DNA from: Wolfiporia cocos
Lineage: Eukaryota > Basidiomycota > Agaricomycetes > Polyporales > Phaeolaceae
Assembly: GCA_029448655.1 (NCBI GenBank)
Contig: JACCLO010000014.1
Location: 1,860,001 to 1,924,000, forward strand
DNA length: 64,000 nt
Direction: 5' to 3'
Of the stretch, positions 36,437 to 47,268 are shown one piece after another (positions within the stretch are counted from its first letter, which is position 1; each line of letters starts with the position of its first letter). The notes below the pieces were generated by a model that did no database searches, was not told the DNA's origin, and was given only the letters and a program-made list of their open reading frames with translations. The position numbers were made by a program, and so were the translations under genes.

Positions 36437-37120
36437 GCATCACGATGTTATTTGTTTCAATCTGGGGAATTGCTCATCTGTATTACTGTCTCAGACTCCA
36501 GACCTCCAAGTTTTAATGCTGGGAAAATCATTGTGTAAGTTATTATGACTTCACTGCAGAGGTTTGTGACGATGAACCTCCCTTTTGCTGCGGAAGTGAA
36601 CGCTTCGAAAAATATATCAAGCCCGACGTCCGCCATAGCTCTTCACGCTCCCCTTCCTCCCAATATCCAGCTTCACTTCCAGCTCTCTCGCCCCACCTCA
36701 GCTTCGCCATCATTCTCAGACACTCTGGCTAAATTATCATGAATAATCTTCCTCTAGGATGCTTGTATCGGCTACTTCTCACTTGTTATGGTACACTTTT
36801 GTTTATTTTTGATATACTGTTCCGTCTCCTACCAACTCTACCAGCGCGCGAGCAATGGATCGCGGATATGTGGAACTAACGTGACGCAGAACCCTTGGCA
36901 ATCCAGACCGACGTTCCGCGCTTGAGGGCGCAATCTGTGCTCGGCCAATCGCGCTCGAGTAATTGCGCGTCGTGTTTGACATGTCTTAGAGCGTAGCAGA
37001 CATGTCTGTGCCGATGACGCGGCTCCCATCTCGATTGCTTTCTCTTCACAAGCCATTGTATTGCTGTAGCAAGCTCCTTACTCACTTATTCACTCCTCTT
37101 TCATTATTTCGCCACATATA
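36437..37120. other. Intergenic, no gene seen
   Basis: This is the 3' flank of the F-box gene. There are scattered short frames (36545-36742 plus, 36838-37085 minus) without family signal. Confidence 0.45.
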
Positions 37121-37941
37121 CAGTCATCTATCGATCAATGAGACAACCAAATATTGTACTGCCTCGGACTTCATGTAATGTTCATTGTGTGCCAATCGGA
37201 CTATACCAGGACATTTGCATTAGGCCCAACTTTAGCCTTGAGAGTTCTGTTATCGAAGTTCCTCTCCGGCCTGTGGAATTGAAACAATGGTCCAACATCC
37301 TTATCCGACGAAATATCACTCAATGAGACAGCGTCTCGTTACGCCAAATTAGTCTCATCAAACAGTGTTACTACATCTCGTCACTCTCATCATCGAGTCC
37401 TTTCTAGCTCTCATCCGCGTCCTCCACATCAACCCTCGGCCATGTCGGATGATTTACAATGGAAGTTCAGCACTTGTATGTAGAAGAGGCTTCAATAACA
37501 GCCTGCAAAGCCGGCATCACTCATTCCATATGGAAGGTGTGATGTGACGTCCGGCGCCTGATCAGACTAGCCTCTGCAACCTCTGGTCCTCTTTTTTCGA
37601 AACGCGCGGTGAATGTAATGAATTCCTCTACAATGACAACATCATATGAAATCTATTCATAATATAATTTCGGTGACTCCCACCATTAGTATATTGCATC
37701 GGCTTTGCGGGACCGATCTCTCGAAATAAATTTCATTTCTAAGGGACAGTCGACAATGTTTGGTCTGTCAGAGAAGCAAATAGCAATACTCGCAGTATCT
37801 GCTTCAGACTCTAGAAGCAGCTTCTTATAGTTCATACAATCTAATGTCCGAGGCGGAAATGTGGAAGTGGAGAGCAAAATTCAAATAACAAGGCCGTTTG
37901 TCTCATGGAGTGATGGTGTCTCATTGATCGATAGATGACTG
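37121..37941. mobile_element. Candidate non-autonomous Tc1/mariner-type element (MITE-like)
   Basis: The left end CAGTCATCTATCGATCAATG (37121 on, continuing agaca to 37145) is repeated as an exact reverse complement ending at 37941, giving 25-bp perfect terminal inverted repeats. Each end is flanked by TA (37119-37120 and 37942-37943). A TA target duplication and CAGT... termini are typical of Tc1/mariner elements. The interior (about 770 bp) has only short open frames (37138-37326 plus, 37686-37877 minus) with no DDE/D motif seen. It also has extra tgagac words and a gagac-agc-gtctc hairpin at 37325-37337. Autonomy is unlikely. Confidence 0.7.
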
Positions 37942-38289
37942 TACTTAATGTTCTGTCTTTTTTTCTGTCGGCTCTCTTCTCATTTTGCCTTGCCTCGCAC
38001 TAAGGGTTCTGCGAGATAGCAAAAGGCACGTATAGTCGGTCAATAGTGCTGGTGAGCATGTTCGTCGTAGTATCCAATACTTTTCTCTCTGTATATGAGC
38101 GTCCTTCGTTGAGCTAGTATATCGCGAATGCCTGTTCAGATCGGACGTATCATGGGTTGCAGATTGCCAGTTAAATCGTCGATAATCACAATCACATCAC
38201 ATGGAGCTTGACCACATAACGCCGTCACCATCAAAGTTGCAGTGCTTACATTCTCCAGCACAAGCTTCCCAATCAATTCTGCCCAGTCT
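37942..38289. other. 3' flank of alpha-galactosidase with dispersed repeat
   Basis: This contains the second copy of the ~90-bp dispersed repeat (38122-38212). Otherwise unrecognised. Confidence 0.5.
38122..38212. repeat. Dispersed ~90-bp repeat, copy 2
   Basis: Counterpart of 32732-32817, sharing cgcgaatgcctgt and gtatcatgggttgcagattg. It lies about 80 bp beyond the stop codon of the alpha-galactosidase gene. Confidence 0.75.
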
Positions 38290-40679
38290 TCATTGACCAT
38301 CTACATACGTCCCATTTTCAGAAGCACACTGGTACCAGACAGCGCACAAAGGATAGAGTCCGGCTGGCTCATTCCCAGCGTCTTGCAGTAGCAGCGCCAC
38401 AACGCCATGTGCGGGAACGTCAGTGGCGGTGAAGTTGCGCACGGCGGTGCCGTTGTCGGTGTGTGTCCACAAGTCCTGAGAAGCAGCAAGGGTAAGGGTC
38501 GAAAATGACCGTGACACAATCCACGGGAACACATACTCGTACGGCGTACTGTCTCCCAGCACGGATCCACGGCGACTCGGTCAAATTGAAGAACATTGTG
38601 GATGGTTCATCAAGGGTATTGAGCTAGTCCTGTGTGTTAGTATCCGGTATAGGCTGCATAATCTGACATACATACCAGCATGATCACAGTGCCGTTCTCA
38701 CTAGGCCCACTCCAGTATTGCGCAGGGTACGAGCTGTTGCTAGTCCAATCAGCCTGTAGGAGAAGCTGAGTCGTCGTCGGGATATGTGAAAAGTCACTCG
38801 CGCACATTCAGCCCCCATCTGAACGGTGAGATACTCGTGCCAACAACTGCGTCCTGGTTGATCGCAAGGATCTCCTTGTTAGACAGAATCTCGATGATCC
38901 CAGGGGATGCAGCAGACAGCTATTGATCATTGTCACATCTCAATCTCGTGTGTTGTGAAGTATCACCAGCAGATACACACGTCAGTGCCGATGAGGAGCG
39001 GAGACTTCAAGAGCGCCCACGCGGTGAAATGGGACTTGTTCTCCTCGTAGGTCAGGTCGCCATTGCCTCTGCATCGAGGAGTTAAATGTAGGACACGTCA
39101 AGAAGCGTTGTGTGTACGAACACCTCGAGCTATTACTCCGCTATCAGCACTGAGAAACAGCTGGAACATCAAGTGCACGTACAATGTCCTCGTCGTTCCT
39201 ACCGTAGAAGTTCGTACCCTGGGTAATAAACGACGCGCTGTTCATTTTGTCAGGGGACGATTGCTGTCATTGTGTAAATTCATGGGCCCACAGATTAATG
39301 ATGCTTGCAATCGACGCCCAATTGGCCGCGATGTCGCCATCGACCTAGAGGCAATAGTCAAGTATCGTTCTTGCTAAGACGAGATGTGCATACACGCCAG
39401 CTGTTGCCGACCGTTTGACCCCAACTACGCAAGTTCCTCAGTACAAGACTCGCTGAGACAATCAGCGCACTCACAGCCAGACTTGGCTCTGGGAACAGAT
39501 CAGCTTCCGTTTGTGGCTGACAGTCACTGTTAACTCACCCAACCCCATTCGCACAAGGAGAAGATCAAGGGAGGCTTGCCAGAAGTCTGAGACAGCGTCG
39601 CAATGGCATCTGCCATACGCTGGTACTCTGTAGAGGACAGACGTGGAAGTTGGGGCAATACCGTTTATGTCTGTCCGCGCGTCACTTACTGCCATACGTG
39701 CCCTCCCTGATGATGTCGTCAAATGGAACTGTACAAGACATCATAGTCTGCTCATTCTTAGATTTAGTTGCACGTACTGGCACAATTATCAAACCTGTTA
39801 AGACAGGTGGCGAGCATCATATAAATCGCTGTAGTCGAGGAGTACACGAAACACGCACTTCAAGTAGTCAAAGCCCCAGTCTTGGTAGGTCGTCGCATCC
39901 GTTAGCTCATGTTCGAATGAGCCGGGATAGCCAGCACACGTGAACCATCCGGAGTCGCCATACTAATACACGGCATACTTGTCAGTTTCCTTACTGCCAC
40001 AAAAGAACATGCAACCCATACAATGCCAGCTTGGCTGGTGAACCCCTTCTTCAGATACACTGATGTAATGAAGTATAAGGGGAATCACATACAAGCCCAT
40101 GTCATGCAGCTGCCCGGTCAAGTTGTAGAAACCGCTCGGAAATCTCTCCTGGTCTGTAAAGGATACTGATTAGACCACCCTTTGTAGTTCCCTCATGAAA
40201 CATACTGGGGACGAGTAATCCTTCTGCGCTGCGGTTCTTCTCGGCCCAGCAGTCATCCAAATTGACATGGGTATAACCGGCGTCCTACAGACACGTCCGT
40301 CACAATGGTTCGGATTGACAATTCTACCCACCTGAAGTCCCAGAGACTTCATGAGGGAAGCTGTTTCCAGAATGATGCTCTCGTTGATATTACACTATTC
40401 ACTGTCAGAAGCTACTTCAATTCCTGTATGGTGCCGCTTACAGCATAAGTATTCCATGCTATTTATTCGTGCATAATTCGTGTATTGAGTTGAATGGAGG
40501 ATTAGAATGAGGGCTTACTGTTATAGCCAAGCACTGCCGTGTCGCGACAGTGAACGATGCGGATATGCCGCGCAATAGGTCTGCGTACCTGGAAGGCGAG
40601 CAACACCATTCTCGATGGCGCGTGCCACAGGGATTACGATGAGCGAAGACACAAGGACAAGAGTGCTCGCCCCAATCAT
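38290..40679 (-). CDS. Secreted GH27 alpha-galactosidase
   Basis: This retaining glycosidase removes terminal alpha-galactose from galactomannan or raffinose-type sugars. The ATG at 40679 gives signal peptide [19 protein letters not shown], then ENGVARLP spliced to [21 protein letters not shown]27 blocks follow: [55 protein letters not shown] (Asp of KFDNC is the nucleophile), and NDEDILEVGNG (its second Asp is the acid/base). Later come [40 protein letters not shown], and a beta-sandwich C-terminus, [20 protein letters not shown] and [18 protein letters not shown]. At least a dozen small exons are needed; several are under 60 bp. NDEDI replaces the commoner NDPDM, but the catalytic residues are present. 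Probably functional. Confidence 0.88.
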
Positions 40680-41412
40680 TGTGCTGTATTCCGATGTCTC
40701 ACCGCTTTCCAGGGAAAAAGCAAACAGACATGATACGTGAACCGTCTTCAGGTCCGTATTTATACGTAGACGTAGATGCGCTCCGAATCGAAGACCTGCT
40801 TCCTCATCAGCAGTCACATAGCTTCCCGGACCGTTGTTGAGTTCGTAGCTTGCGCGTGACAGATCGCCTGACGAGAGACAACGTGCCACATCGTCGTGAA
40901 CTAATGGCACGCTCAACGCTTGACCACCTGACCCCTTGACCTGGTAGAGCGCATCATTGGTCGTGAAAGTAGAGAAATAGAAATAGCCCGCATGGGCGAA
41001 TCCAGGACGAGTTCTGCCGAGCTAAAGCCGGCAAGAATGGATTTATTGAACACTACCCTTAGAAGTGCTGGAGAGAGATTGTTCGTATCAGCATGTCCAC
41101 ATATTGAACTCACCTCCGCACAGCCACTCAAAGGCGTAAGGGCTGGCCGACAAGGATCCAACTTCAGGGAAGCCCGACGAACTTAGACACACGCAGGGAA
41201 TGCCGAGGATAGACCAGAGATTCGAAGCACACGATAGTGGGGCTTCCCAGCGATGACATCGACAGTATGTGACATAGGTATTGAAGGGCGGATTGCTCAC
41301 GTAGACTGTCATGCTGCAGAAGCTTGACACGTACTTAGGACATGGAGTTCTTGCACAGTAGTAGGCAAGATACACATACACCGATCCTCCTCTTCCGAAC
41401 TGGCCGATAACT
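40680..41412 (-). other. Alpha-galactosidase upstream region with weak coding-like stretch
   Basis: On the minus strand a frame from about 41030 to 40680 is open and reads like protein (HAGYFYFSTFTTNDALYQVK, then VARCLSSGDLSRASYELNNG). It runs in the same frame into the alpha-galactosidase start. A plausible upstream segment (SASPYAFEWLCGG before a GTGAGT donor) lies near 41110-41160. I do not recognise a family, and the frame crosses a TATA box, so a separate short gene or a chance frame are both possible. Confidence 0.3.
40757..40764 (-). promoter_or_regulatory. TATA box of the alpha-galactosidase gene
   Basis: TATAAATA on the minus strand lies about 80-85 bp upstream of the ATG at 40679, a normal distance for fungal genes. 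It argues that the open frame running through it upstream is not coding at that point. Confidence 0.6.
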
Positions 41413-41550
41413 CTACGAAGAGGCAGTATTCCCGTTCTGACCTGAGACGTATTTCGCGTTCACGGCAACAAAGTGGTATGCGACCACTGTCACCATCGCC
41501 AGCATGCCAAGCGTGTTGGCGAGGTTGTACAGTTCCATATGCGTAATCAT
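41413..41550 (-). CDS. OST4: Oligosaccharyltransferase subunit Ost4
   Basis: This is a 45-codon single-exon gene, ATG 41550 to TAG 41413. Ost4 is a tiny ER-membrane subunit that stabilises the Stt3-Ost3/6 part of the N-glycosylation complex. The protein is MITHMELYNLANTLGMLAMV followed by TVVAYHFVAVNAKYV, then a short polar tail. It has one membrane helix (about residues 9-31) with the family pattern of a short lumenal start, LxxLAxxLGxxAMxxxVxYH and a polar end. Length is within the family range (about 35-60). It is divergent from QCR8, with 222 bp between starts. An alternative is a longer product by splicing at the GTCAGA after YVS, but the plain stop is simpler. Confidence 0.85.
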   Translation of the reverse strand: MITHMELYNLANTLGMLAMVTVVAYHFVAVNAKYVSGQNGNTASS

Positions 41551-41772
41551 CTTGTGCTAGAACATCGTCAGCAATGTCGTCAAGTTTACACAGCACGCAT
41601 CGAGGAGGGAGACGAACCTCGAGTCGTGGTCGCCGCTAGAGTGCTTGTTTGTCTGTATTTGTCGCATTCCGTCACGCAAGAGATTCCTGCAGCACCCGAC
41701 GCTCGCGCTGCACTCAACTCACTCACTTCAACGAGAACGCGATTCTAGGTCCTCGCCATAAAATCCACCAAG
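41551..41772. promoter_or_regulatory. Bidirectional promoter OST4/QCR8
   Basis: Only 222 bp separate the two start codons, so both genes must be driven from this segment. No TATA box is obvious, consistent with housekeeping expression. Confidence 0.6.
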
Positions 41773-42515
41773 ATGAGGGCGACAGATATCCGACGCAGCG
41801 ACATGCCTGGCCGTAAGTAGTCTCGAACTCCTTCCGTTAGCCCGCTCACAACTACGGAATATAGCCAAGGTCTACGTGAGTAGGATTTCGCTCAGAATAC
41901 ACACGCGAACCACGCACATACAGTGTCCGACATATTGAATTCATCGGGCTCCCGCTCTCGGAAACGGAGTAATGACGTGCAGTGCTGACCTTTCGCGTCC
42001 GAACTCAGAACATATGGTGGGGTGACAGGGAGCTGCCGAAGCAGAAGGGAATCATTCAGTACAGTGCGTGTACTACTTCTTTTCTTCCAAGGCTCTACTC
42101 AGCACAGCTTGCACTCTCATTTATACATGTGTTTCTACTCATGAACAGGCATGTCGCCCTTCAGGCAACGCGCGACGCACAACATCCTTCGCAACTGGCT
42201 GTTCAACGGCTACCGCCGTCTTTCCGGCCAGGTCGGATACTGGATTGTTCCCTTTGGCATCAGTACGTAGCAGTGATCTTTCCCAGTATTCTCCAATCGC
42301 GTTGCGATTCCATGCGTGTGCGCATGTCAATTCGCTGCTTGCGTTTCTGCGGAAGCGCCAGCCTTCCATTTGAACGATTTCCTGCCTCGAAGTGATATTC
42401 ACTCCTGACTCCATTTACAGTGTACGGCACATACACGTGGGCGAAACGCTACGATGTCTGGCAGAACAGCAAGGAAGGCCACGTTGCACTCCACGGAGAG
42501 CACGGAGAGCACTAG
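41773..42515 (+). CDS. QCR8: Cytochrome bc1 complex subunit 8 (Qcr8)
   Basis: This small subunit of mitochondrial respiratory complex III lies in the inner membrane next to cytochrome b. There are five exons; translation gives about 104 residues. Exon 1 MRATDIRRSDMPG and an 11-nt exon supply PKVY. Next comes NIWWGDRELPKQKGIIQY, then MSPFRQRATHNILRNWLFNG and YRRLSGQVGYWIVPFGI with the membrane helix. The last exon is YGTYTWAKRYDVWQNSKEGH, ending HGEHGEH before TAG at 42513. The WWGD...PKQKGI(I/V)QY and LFNGYRRLSGQ blocks identify the family. All splices are in frame. It is divergent from OST4 and convergent with the amidohydrolase. Confidence 0.93.
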
Positions 42516-42785
42516 AAATAGACGCTTGTAAAGCTGGCGACCCCCGAATGCTACTCCTTCTCTCAGTATACACCGTCGCAGCCAAACAATATAAAGGAGC
42601 TAACGCAGTACGGAAAACAGCAAAGTAGGTTGGTACGCATTTTGCGCATCTGGCAGTACATCGTCCTTCGCGTACCTCATCTGTCGGATACGTAGTCCGG
42701 AGGCTTCTAATTAGTACAGCATGAAGTCCGACGGCGACAGAGGCGCCGTGACGATAACACCCTCACAATCTGTCTACGTCGTACC

Positions 42786-44606
42786 TTACAGCAATGGCGG
42801 GCCGAAAGTCTCGTAATACTCAGACCACATCGCCTCGAGCTTTTCCTTCGGGAAGCGCTCTCTCACCTCGTCCGCCTTCTGCTTCAGCTCGCGCGCCACC
42901 AAGCCCCAATCAGCCTTGATCAGCTTCCCGTCGCGCTTGACGATCTCGCCGTTCACCATAACCAGCTCGACATCAGCGTCCGTGGCGTGGAAGGTGATAC
43001 CCGCTATGGGATCCGCGATCCCAGCCAAGTTCGCCGAGTTGGCATCGAAGACAACGATGTCAGCTTTCTTACCGACCTCGATGGTCCCAACTAGATGCTG
43101 CATATTCAATGCTTCCGCGCCGCCGAGAGTAGCCAGCCTGAAAATGTCCCGGCATTTGTATTTATTGTACCGCGGTACAGCAGCTCCCTTGCGGTGGATT
43201 TCCTCGTTGTCTCTTCCTGTAGTTGCGAGTCAAACGCTGTGCTACTTATACCCCCCTACCGGGCACTCACCTCTTGCAAACTGCACAGCGAATCTCATTT
43301 GAGTGAAGATATCGCCACCATTTACTGACGTACAGTCCTAAAGGATCGGTTCTTGACAAGTTTGCATGAGGAGTAGATTCCACATACTGCTCCAAGACCG
43401 CATTTCACGCCTCGCTGGACCGCCTTCATAGCCACAGGGTTACCGTGCGCCATCCCTAGCTCGTCTACAGGCGTCGATGCAATCGCACACGCGTTCTCCT
43501 TCATTGCAGCCCACGACTCATCCTCCGGGTCGTTGAGGTCCCACAAACAATTGCAATGCGAGAGGACTACATCGGGGCCAAGAATATTTGCATCTCGCAT
43601 GATGAGGATGCGATTGGCTGCGAGAAATTGTAGTCAGAGATTATCGACGTGCGAACCTTTTTCTACTTGCCCTTGACTACGTGAGTAGTGATGACTTGGA
43701 CTGGTATCTCACGGGCGTATCGAAAGACTGCTTGATGCGCGCTCGCAGGACCGCACCCAATCAAGTCGTATCTAAGAGCACAAGGTGTGTTGTGAGCTTT
43801 TGTCATCGCAACACAATTGCGAGGCTTACGCTAGACCCAGGGTAACCCTGCCATCGGACGTGAGTTTACCGTGGTCCCTGGACCCCCAATCGTGCAGTTT
43901 TTCCAACTGCCATTTGCATGTCGCTTCTTCGTCGGCATATTCCAGAGCTGGGAAGACCTGCGTAGGCCCGCTCTGGCGCGCTGGGCACCAGACTACTCTT
44001 GCTCCGGATTCGATTACTGCAGCGAGGCTCGCCTCTGCATGCTCGACGGTAGTGGCTGCATGAAAATGGTCGAGGAGTGTGGTAACTCCTGAATGGAGCG
44101 CTTCGAGGCATCCTGAGAGTTGTCCGATTCGAACTTCTTCTGGTGTCAGTGCAGGTTGGACGTTCCTATGAAGCAACAATCTCGTTGGTGAGCACACGAA
44201 CTGGCTTTATGGTACAATCTCTCACCATGACATTTTGACAAGGTATTCTGTCAAAAGCCAGCTGTAACCAAACTGATTCAGCTGGCGGTGATGTCAATCT
44301 TCACGTGTGAGACTCACTCGCATTGATTACCGCGCAGCACGTTCATGAAGATGTGTCTATGACCGTATTCAGCGTTCCAGCCACCGAACCAATTAAACAG
44401 CTTAACCGGTGCGTGTCGACCATCCCGGGAGTGATCCATTTGCCTTCGCAGTTGATGGTCTCTACTCCTGGGACTGGGTCAATATGCTCTGAGATTCTGG
44501 TTATGGTCGATCCTTCGACGAGCACATCGGCTCGAAAAGTCGAAGCGTCGTTGCTGACGTTCCTGTGGGTGGCGATGATACCTCCTTGGAGAAGGTAAGA
44601 AGGCAT
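42786..44606 (-). CDS. TRZ/ATZ-type amidohydrolase
   Basis: This metal-dependent hydrolase belongs to the amidohydrolase superfamily, the chlorohydrolase/guanine-deaminase-like branch. The start MPSYLLQGGIIATHRNV (ATG 44606) leads to the metal-binding GMVDTH, spliced to RHIFMNVLRGNQCE and then DWLLTEYLVKMSW. Next are EEVRIGQLSGCLEALHSGVT, TLLDHFHAAT, the metal His VVLSHCNCL, ACAIASTPVDELGMAHGNP, and GLGA...DCTSVNGGDIFTQMR with the catalytic Asp. The C-terminal strand-rich part reads EVGKKADIVVFDA and VMVNGEIVKRDGKLI. Family enzymes deaminate or dechlorinate nucleobase- or triazine-like rings; the substrate here is unknown. The permeases 38 kb away import purines, but no direct link is implied. 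Intact, about eight exons. Confidence 0.85.
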
Positions 44607-45629
44607 ATTTGGTTGTCTAGCTTGCTAGGTTGGACATGGTCCTTTTGTAGCGCCACTCAACCTACTCACCAATTTTTTCAGAGCTGCCGATGGTCCTGTT
44701 GCACACTACAGCCCGCCGCACCAGAAGAAGCGGATGACATGAGCATAATATCAATAGTAGCTACGCATGTGTGTAGTGCGCATAGCGCCGGTCAAGATTG
44801 GATCGGTGGGAAACGTTCACAGTGTACCACAAGGTTCTACTTCGATGTTACTTTCGATCAAGTCTACTTGACGAGCTTGAAACGAGTACCAACCTACTTC
44901 GCTGGTCTGTCATAATTTGTCTATCACCTTTTCCCGTAATTTGACTATTTTGCAGCATCATGTTAACGTTCGACGGTGTAAGATTACAGCTGCAGGCCAT
45001 GCAAATAGGACTTGATCACGGAACCAAAAGCGTCGTGCTGTTTGGCCAAACGACCGAAATAGCCTTTCGACGTTGTGGAATTTGGACCAATCACCTGCGA
45101 GGTATTTGGAATTACTTGTGTCGCATTCTCACTGCGCTTCGACGGCAAGTACAAGCCAAGATCAACGGCAACATCCAGTCGGTGTAGTTTCTCAAGGGCA
45201 GATAGCAAACGCTTTCTTTGACCTTCACAGCCTCCAGATATTCATAGTTGGTGTTCACTTTTTCGCAGCTCGGGGATGCGTCGCCGTGGCGTTCGATGTG
45301 TCAGTCAGTTGTCCTAGCTTCTGACATCTGTGCTACTGTACTCGTCAGATACCGTCCAGTGTGTCCTCTAAAATCGACATTGATCGACGAGGATAGTTCG
45401 TCGCGCAAGGGATTGCACGCAGGCCAATGTATGAAGCATATACTAGCGAGTGATGCCACACAGGCAGTGACTGAACGGTGAGTTCGCATGGTCAAGTATG
45501 ATCAATAGCATCTGACTTCATGGAGCAGTTTGCCGTACACGTTTCCTTATGATTGATTACGACAAGGGAATGGTTCGTTCTACATGGAGCCAAGGCTTTT
45601 GAAATGACACGTTTCTACATCTCTTCCGC
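44607..45629. other. Long intergenic region
   Basis: This is the amidohydrolase upstream region and GST downstream region. Several short frames occur (44960-45208, 45073-45495) on both strands. None is recognised and no repeat was found. Confidence 0.45.
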
Positions 45630-46514
45630 TTATGCACCATCCTTCACTGCCTGCCACGACGGGCGAGAGGTGATGTCCTTCCACCATCTATGCATCAATG
45701 TTAGCAGCACGTTCACATATAAAGACGCAAATACGATGGGGGCGTGACGTTGGCCATCATGCAGAGACAAGCGTCTTCCTAGAAAGAGATGACTCACCTC
45801 ACTACATTAGGTCGCTTGTCGGACTCGAGGTGGTCAAAGCCCATTACCGCAAGCATGGATCCGTATGGAATGTGGAACAGGTCTGCGAGGGTGACATTCT
45901 AAGGACAAAGCACCAAGGTTTTATTAGATCCGCTGTCAGTGAAAAAGGGGTCAAGATCACTGACATCTCCAGCGAGGTACTTCGTCTTGGACAGTATCAC
46001 CTCGTATGCGTCCAACTTCGCGTTCAGCTGCGCGGCGAGCCTGGCGACTACCTGCTCGTCCGTGGGGCCGAGGCCTTTGCGTCTAAACGGATTGTCGTAT
46101 TTTCAGAACATGGGCACGGTATCAGTTAAAAGGCGCTTACGGCTTGAAGACCTTCTCAGCTGCCAATCCGGACGCAAACGGGTCAAAATTGGTGAGCTCG
46201 ATGCTCGCCGCCTGCTCAAATAGCGCAGTAGCCTTGAAGTCCGCCGGGTCGGGGATAACGGCATTCCCCTGCCCTGCATATTTGAGTGCAATGTAGCGGG
46301 CAATCGCGCGGCTTTCAAAGAGCTGGAAGCCGTCCTCCTCGACGATGTACGGGACTTGCCCGAAAGGCTGGTTTGCCACGAACGATGCGCTCTTGTGTTC
46401 GTTCTTGGTTATGTCAATCGCGATGAGTTCGTACTGCACATTCTTCTCCTTTAGAGTAAGCGCAACGCGCCGAGTGCAAGTAGACATGGGTGATCCATAG
46501 AGCTTGAGGACCAT
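45630..46514 (-). CDS. Glutathione S-transferase (phi/Ure2p-like)
   Basis: This cytosolic enzyme conjugates glutathione to electrophiles. The first exon (ATG 46514) is MVLKLYGSPMSTCTRRVALT with the thioredoxin fold, FGQVPYIVEEDGFQLFESRA giving the cis-Pro and the Glu-Ser glutathione contact, then RYIALKY. The next exons give RKGLGPTDEQVVARLAAQLN, LDAYEVILSKTKYLAGD, NVTLADLFHIPYGSMLAVMG and WWKDITSRPSWQAVKDGA, ending at TAA 45630. The ADLFHIPY block is typical of the helical domain. Four exons, about 215 residues, intact. Three copies of a 17-bp repeat lie about 80 bp upstream of the ATG. Confidence 0.9.
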
Positions 46515-47268
46515 TTTTGCTGCTTGAAGTGGGGCGAAGGTAATGGTGTGGTGAAACCGACGAAGTTAGCGCGGGGTACATAAATAGTCTATTGACATAG
46601 TTTGATTATTGACATAGTTTGATTATTGACATAGTTTGATTGAATCAATCCATCGTAATGATGTTCATCTAATCGACTACACTGACGGCCGCCGTCACGA
46701 CTTTGGTTGCGATCACGGACATCGCTAGCGAGCAACGACCGCACCCCTTTCATTACGCTTCATCGTAACGATGAGGTCACGAAGGCGGAGGCAGAGAAAA
46801 TGTGAGAAGTGCAGACTCTTATAGGGAGAACGGCGGGCGCGCAAACGCTGGTCCATCTGATCCGTGACAATTTAGGGGCCAAAGGCCTCACGCTTTTGGG
46901 CCGCATTTGAGGCGACCATACCTAATGTCCGATCTCTGGTTCGCTGCGGTGGCGCGTATGGAGTTCGGATAACGCTACAGAAGTCCCGGTGACTGCTCGA
47001 CAGACGCAAGCTTATTCACCCTGGTGATCTCGGGCCTGGATGCTGACTGAGGACATGTTCATGTGTCGTCAGCCATGAGGTGGCCTCGGAAAATGTGTCG
47101 CGGCGAAATGTACTGTGCAGTGACTGAAGGAGATGGTTTGGTGTTCCACTTGACTTCTCTCACATGTGATCACAAAGCTGTTGATCGTTGTTACTGACAC
47201 ACTGATGGGCCCATAAAGGCGGGTGACAAATTGAGGTGCGCTCTGCTCACAGCATCTTGAAGTCGAGA
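46515..47268. promoter_or_regulatory. Divergent promoter region of GST and NmrA-like gene
   Basis: This 754-bp spacer separates two divergently transcribed genes linked to redox or stress. It holds the 17-bp triple repeat near the GST side and a ttgatt-g-aatcaa inverted repeat just after it. No coding content was found. Confidence 0.5.
46591..46641. repeat. Three perfect 17-bp tandem repeats
   Basis: attgacatagtttgatt occurs three times without mismatch (46591-46607, 46608-46624, 46625-46641), 77-127 bp upstream of the GST start codon. The place and the perfect copies suggest a recent expansion; it could be a regulator site array, but that is unproven. Confidence 0.95.

Noticed and set aside
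45698..46129. 143-codon plus-strand frame opposite the GST
   Set aside because: It is the reverse strand of the GST helical-domain exons.
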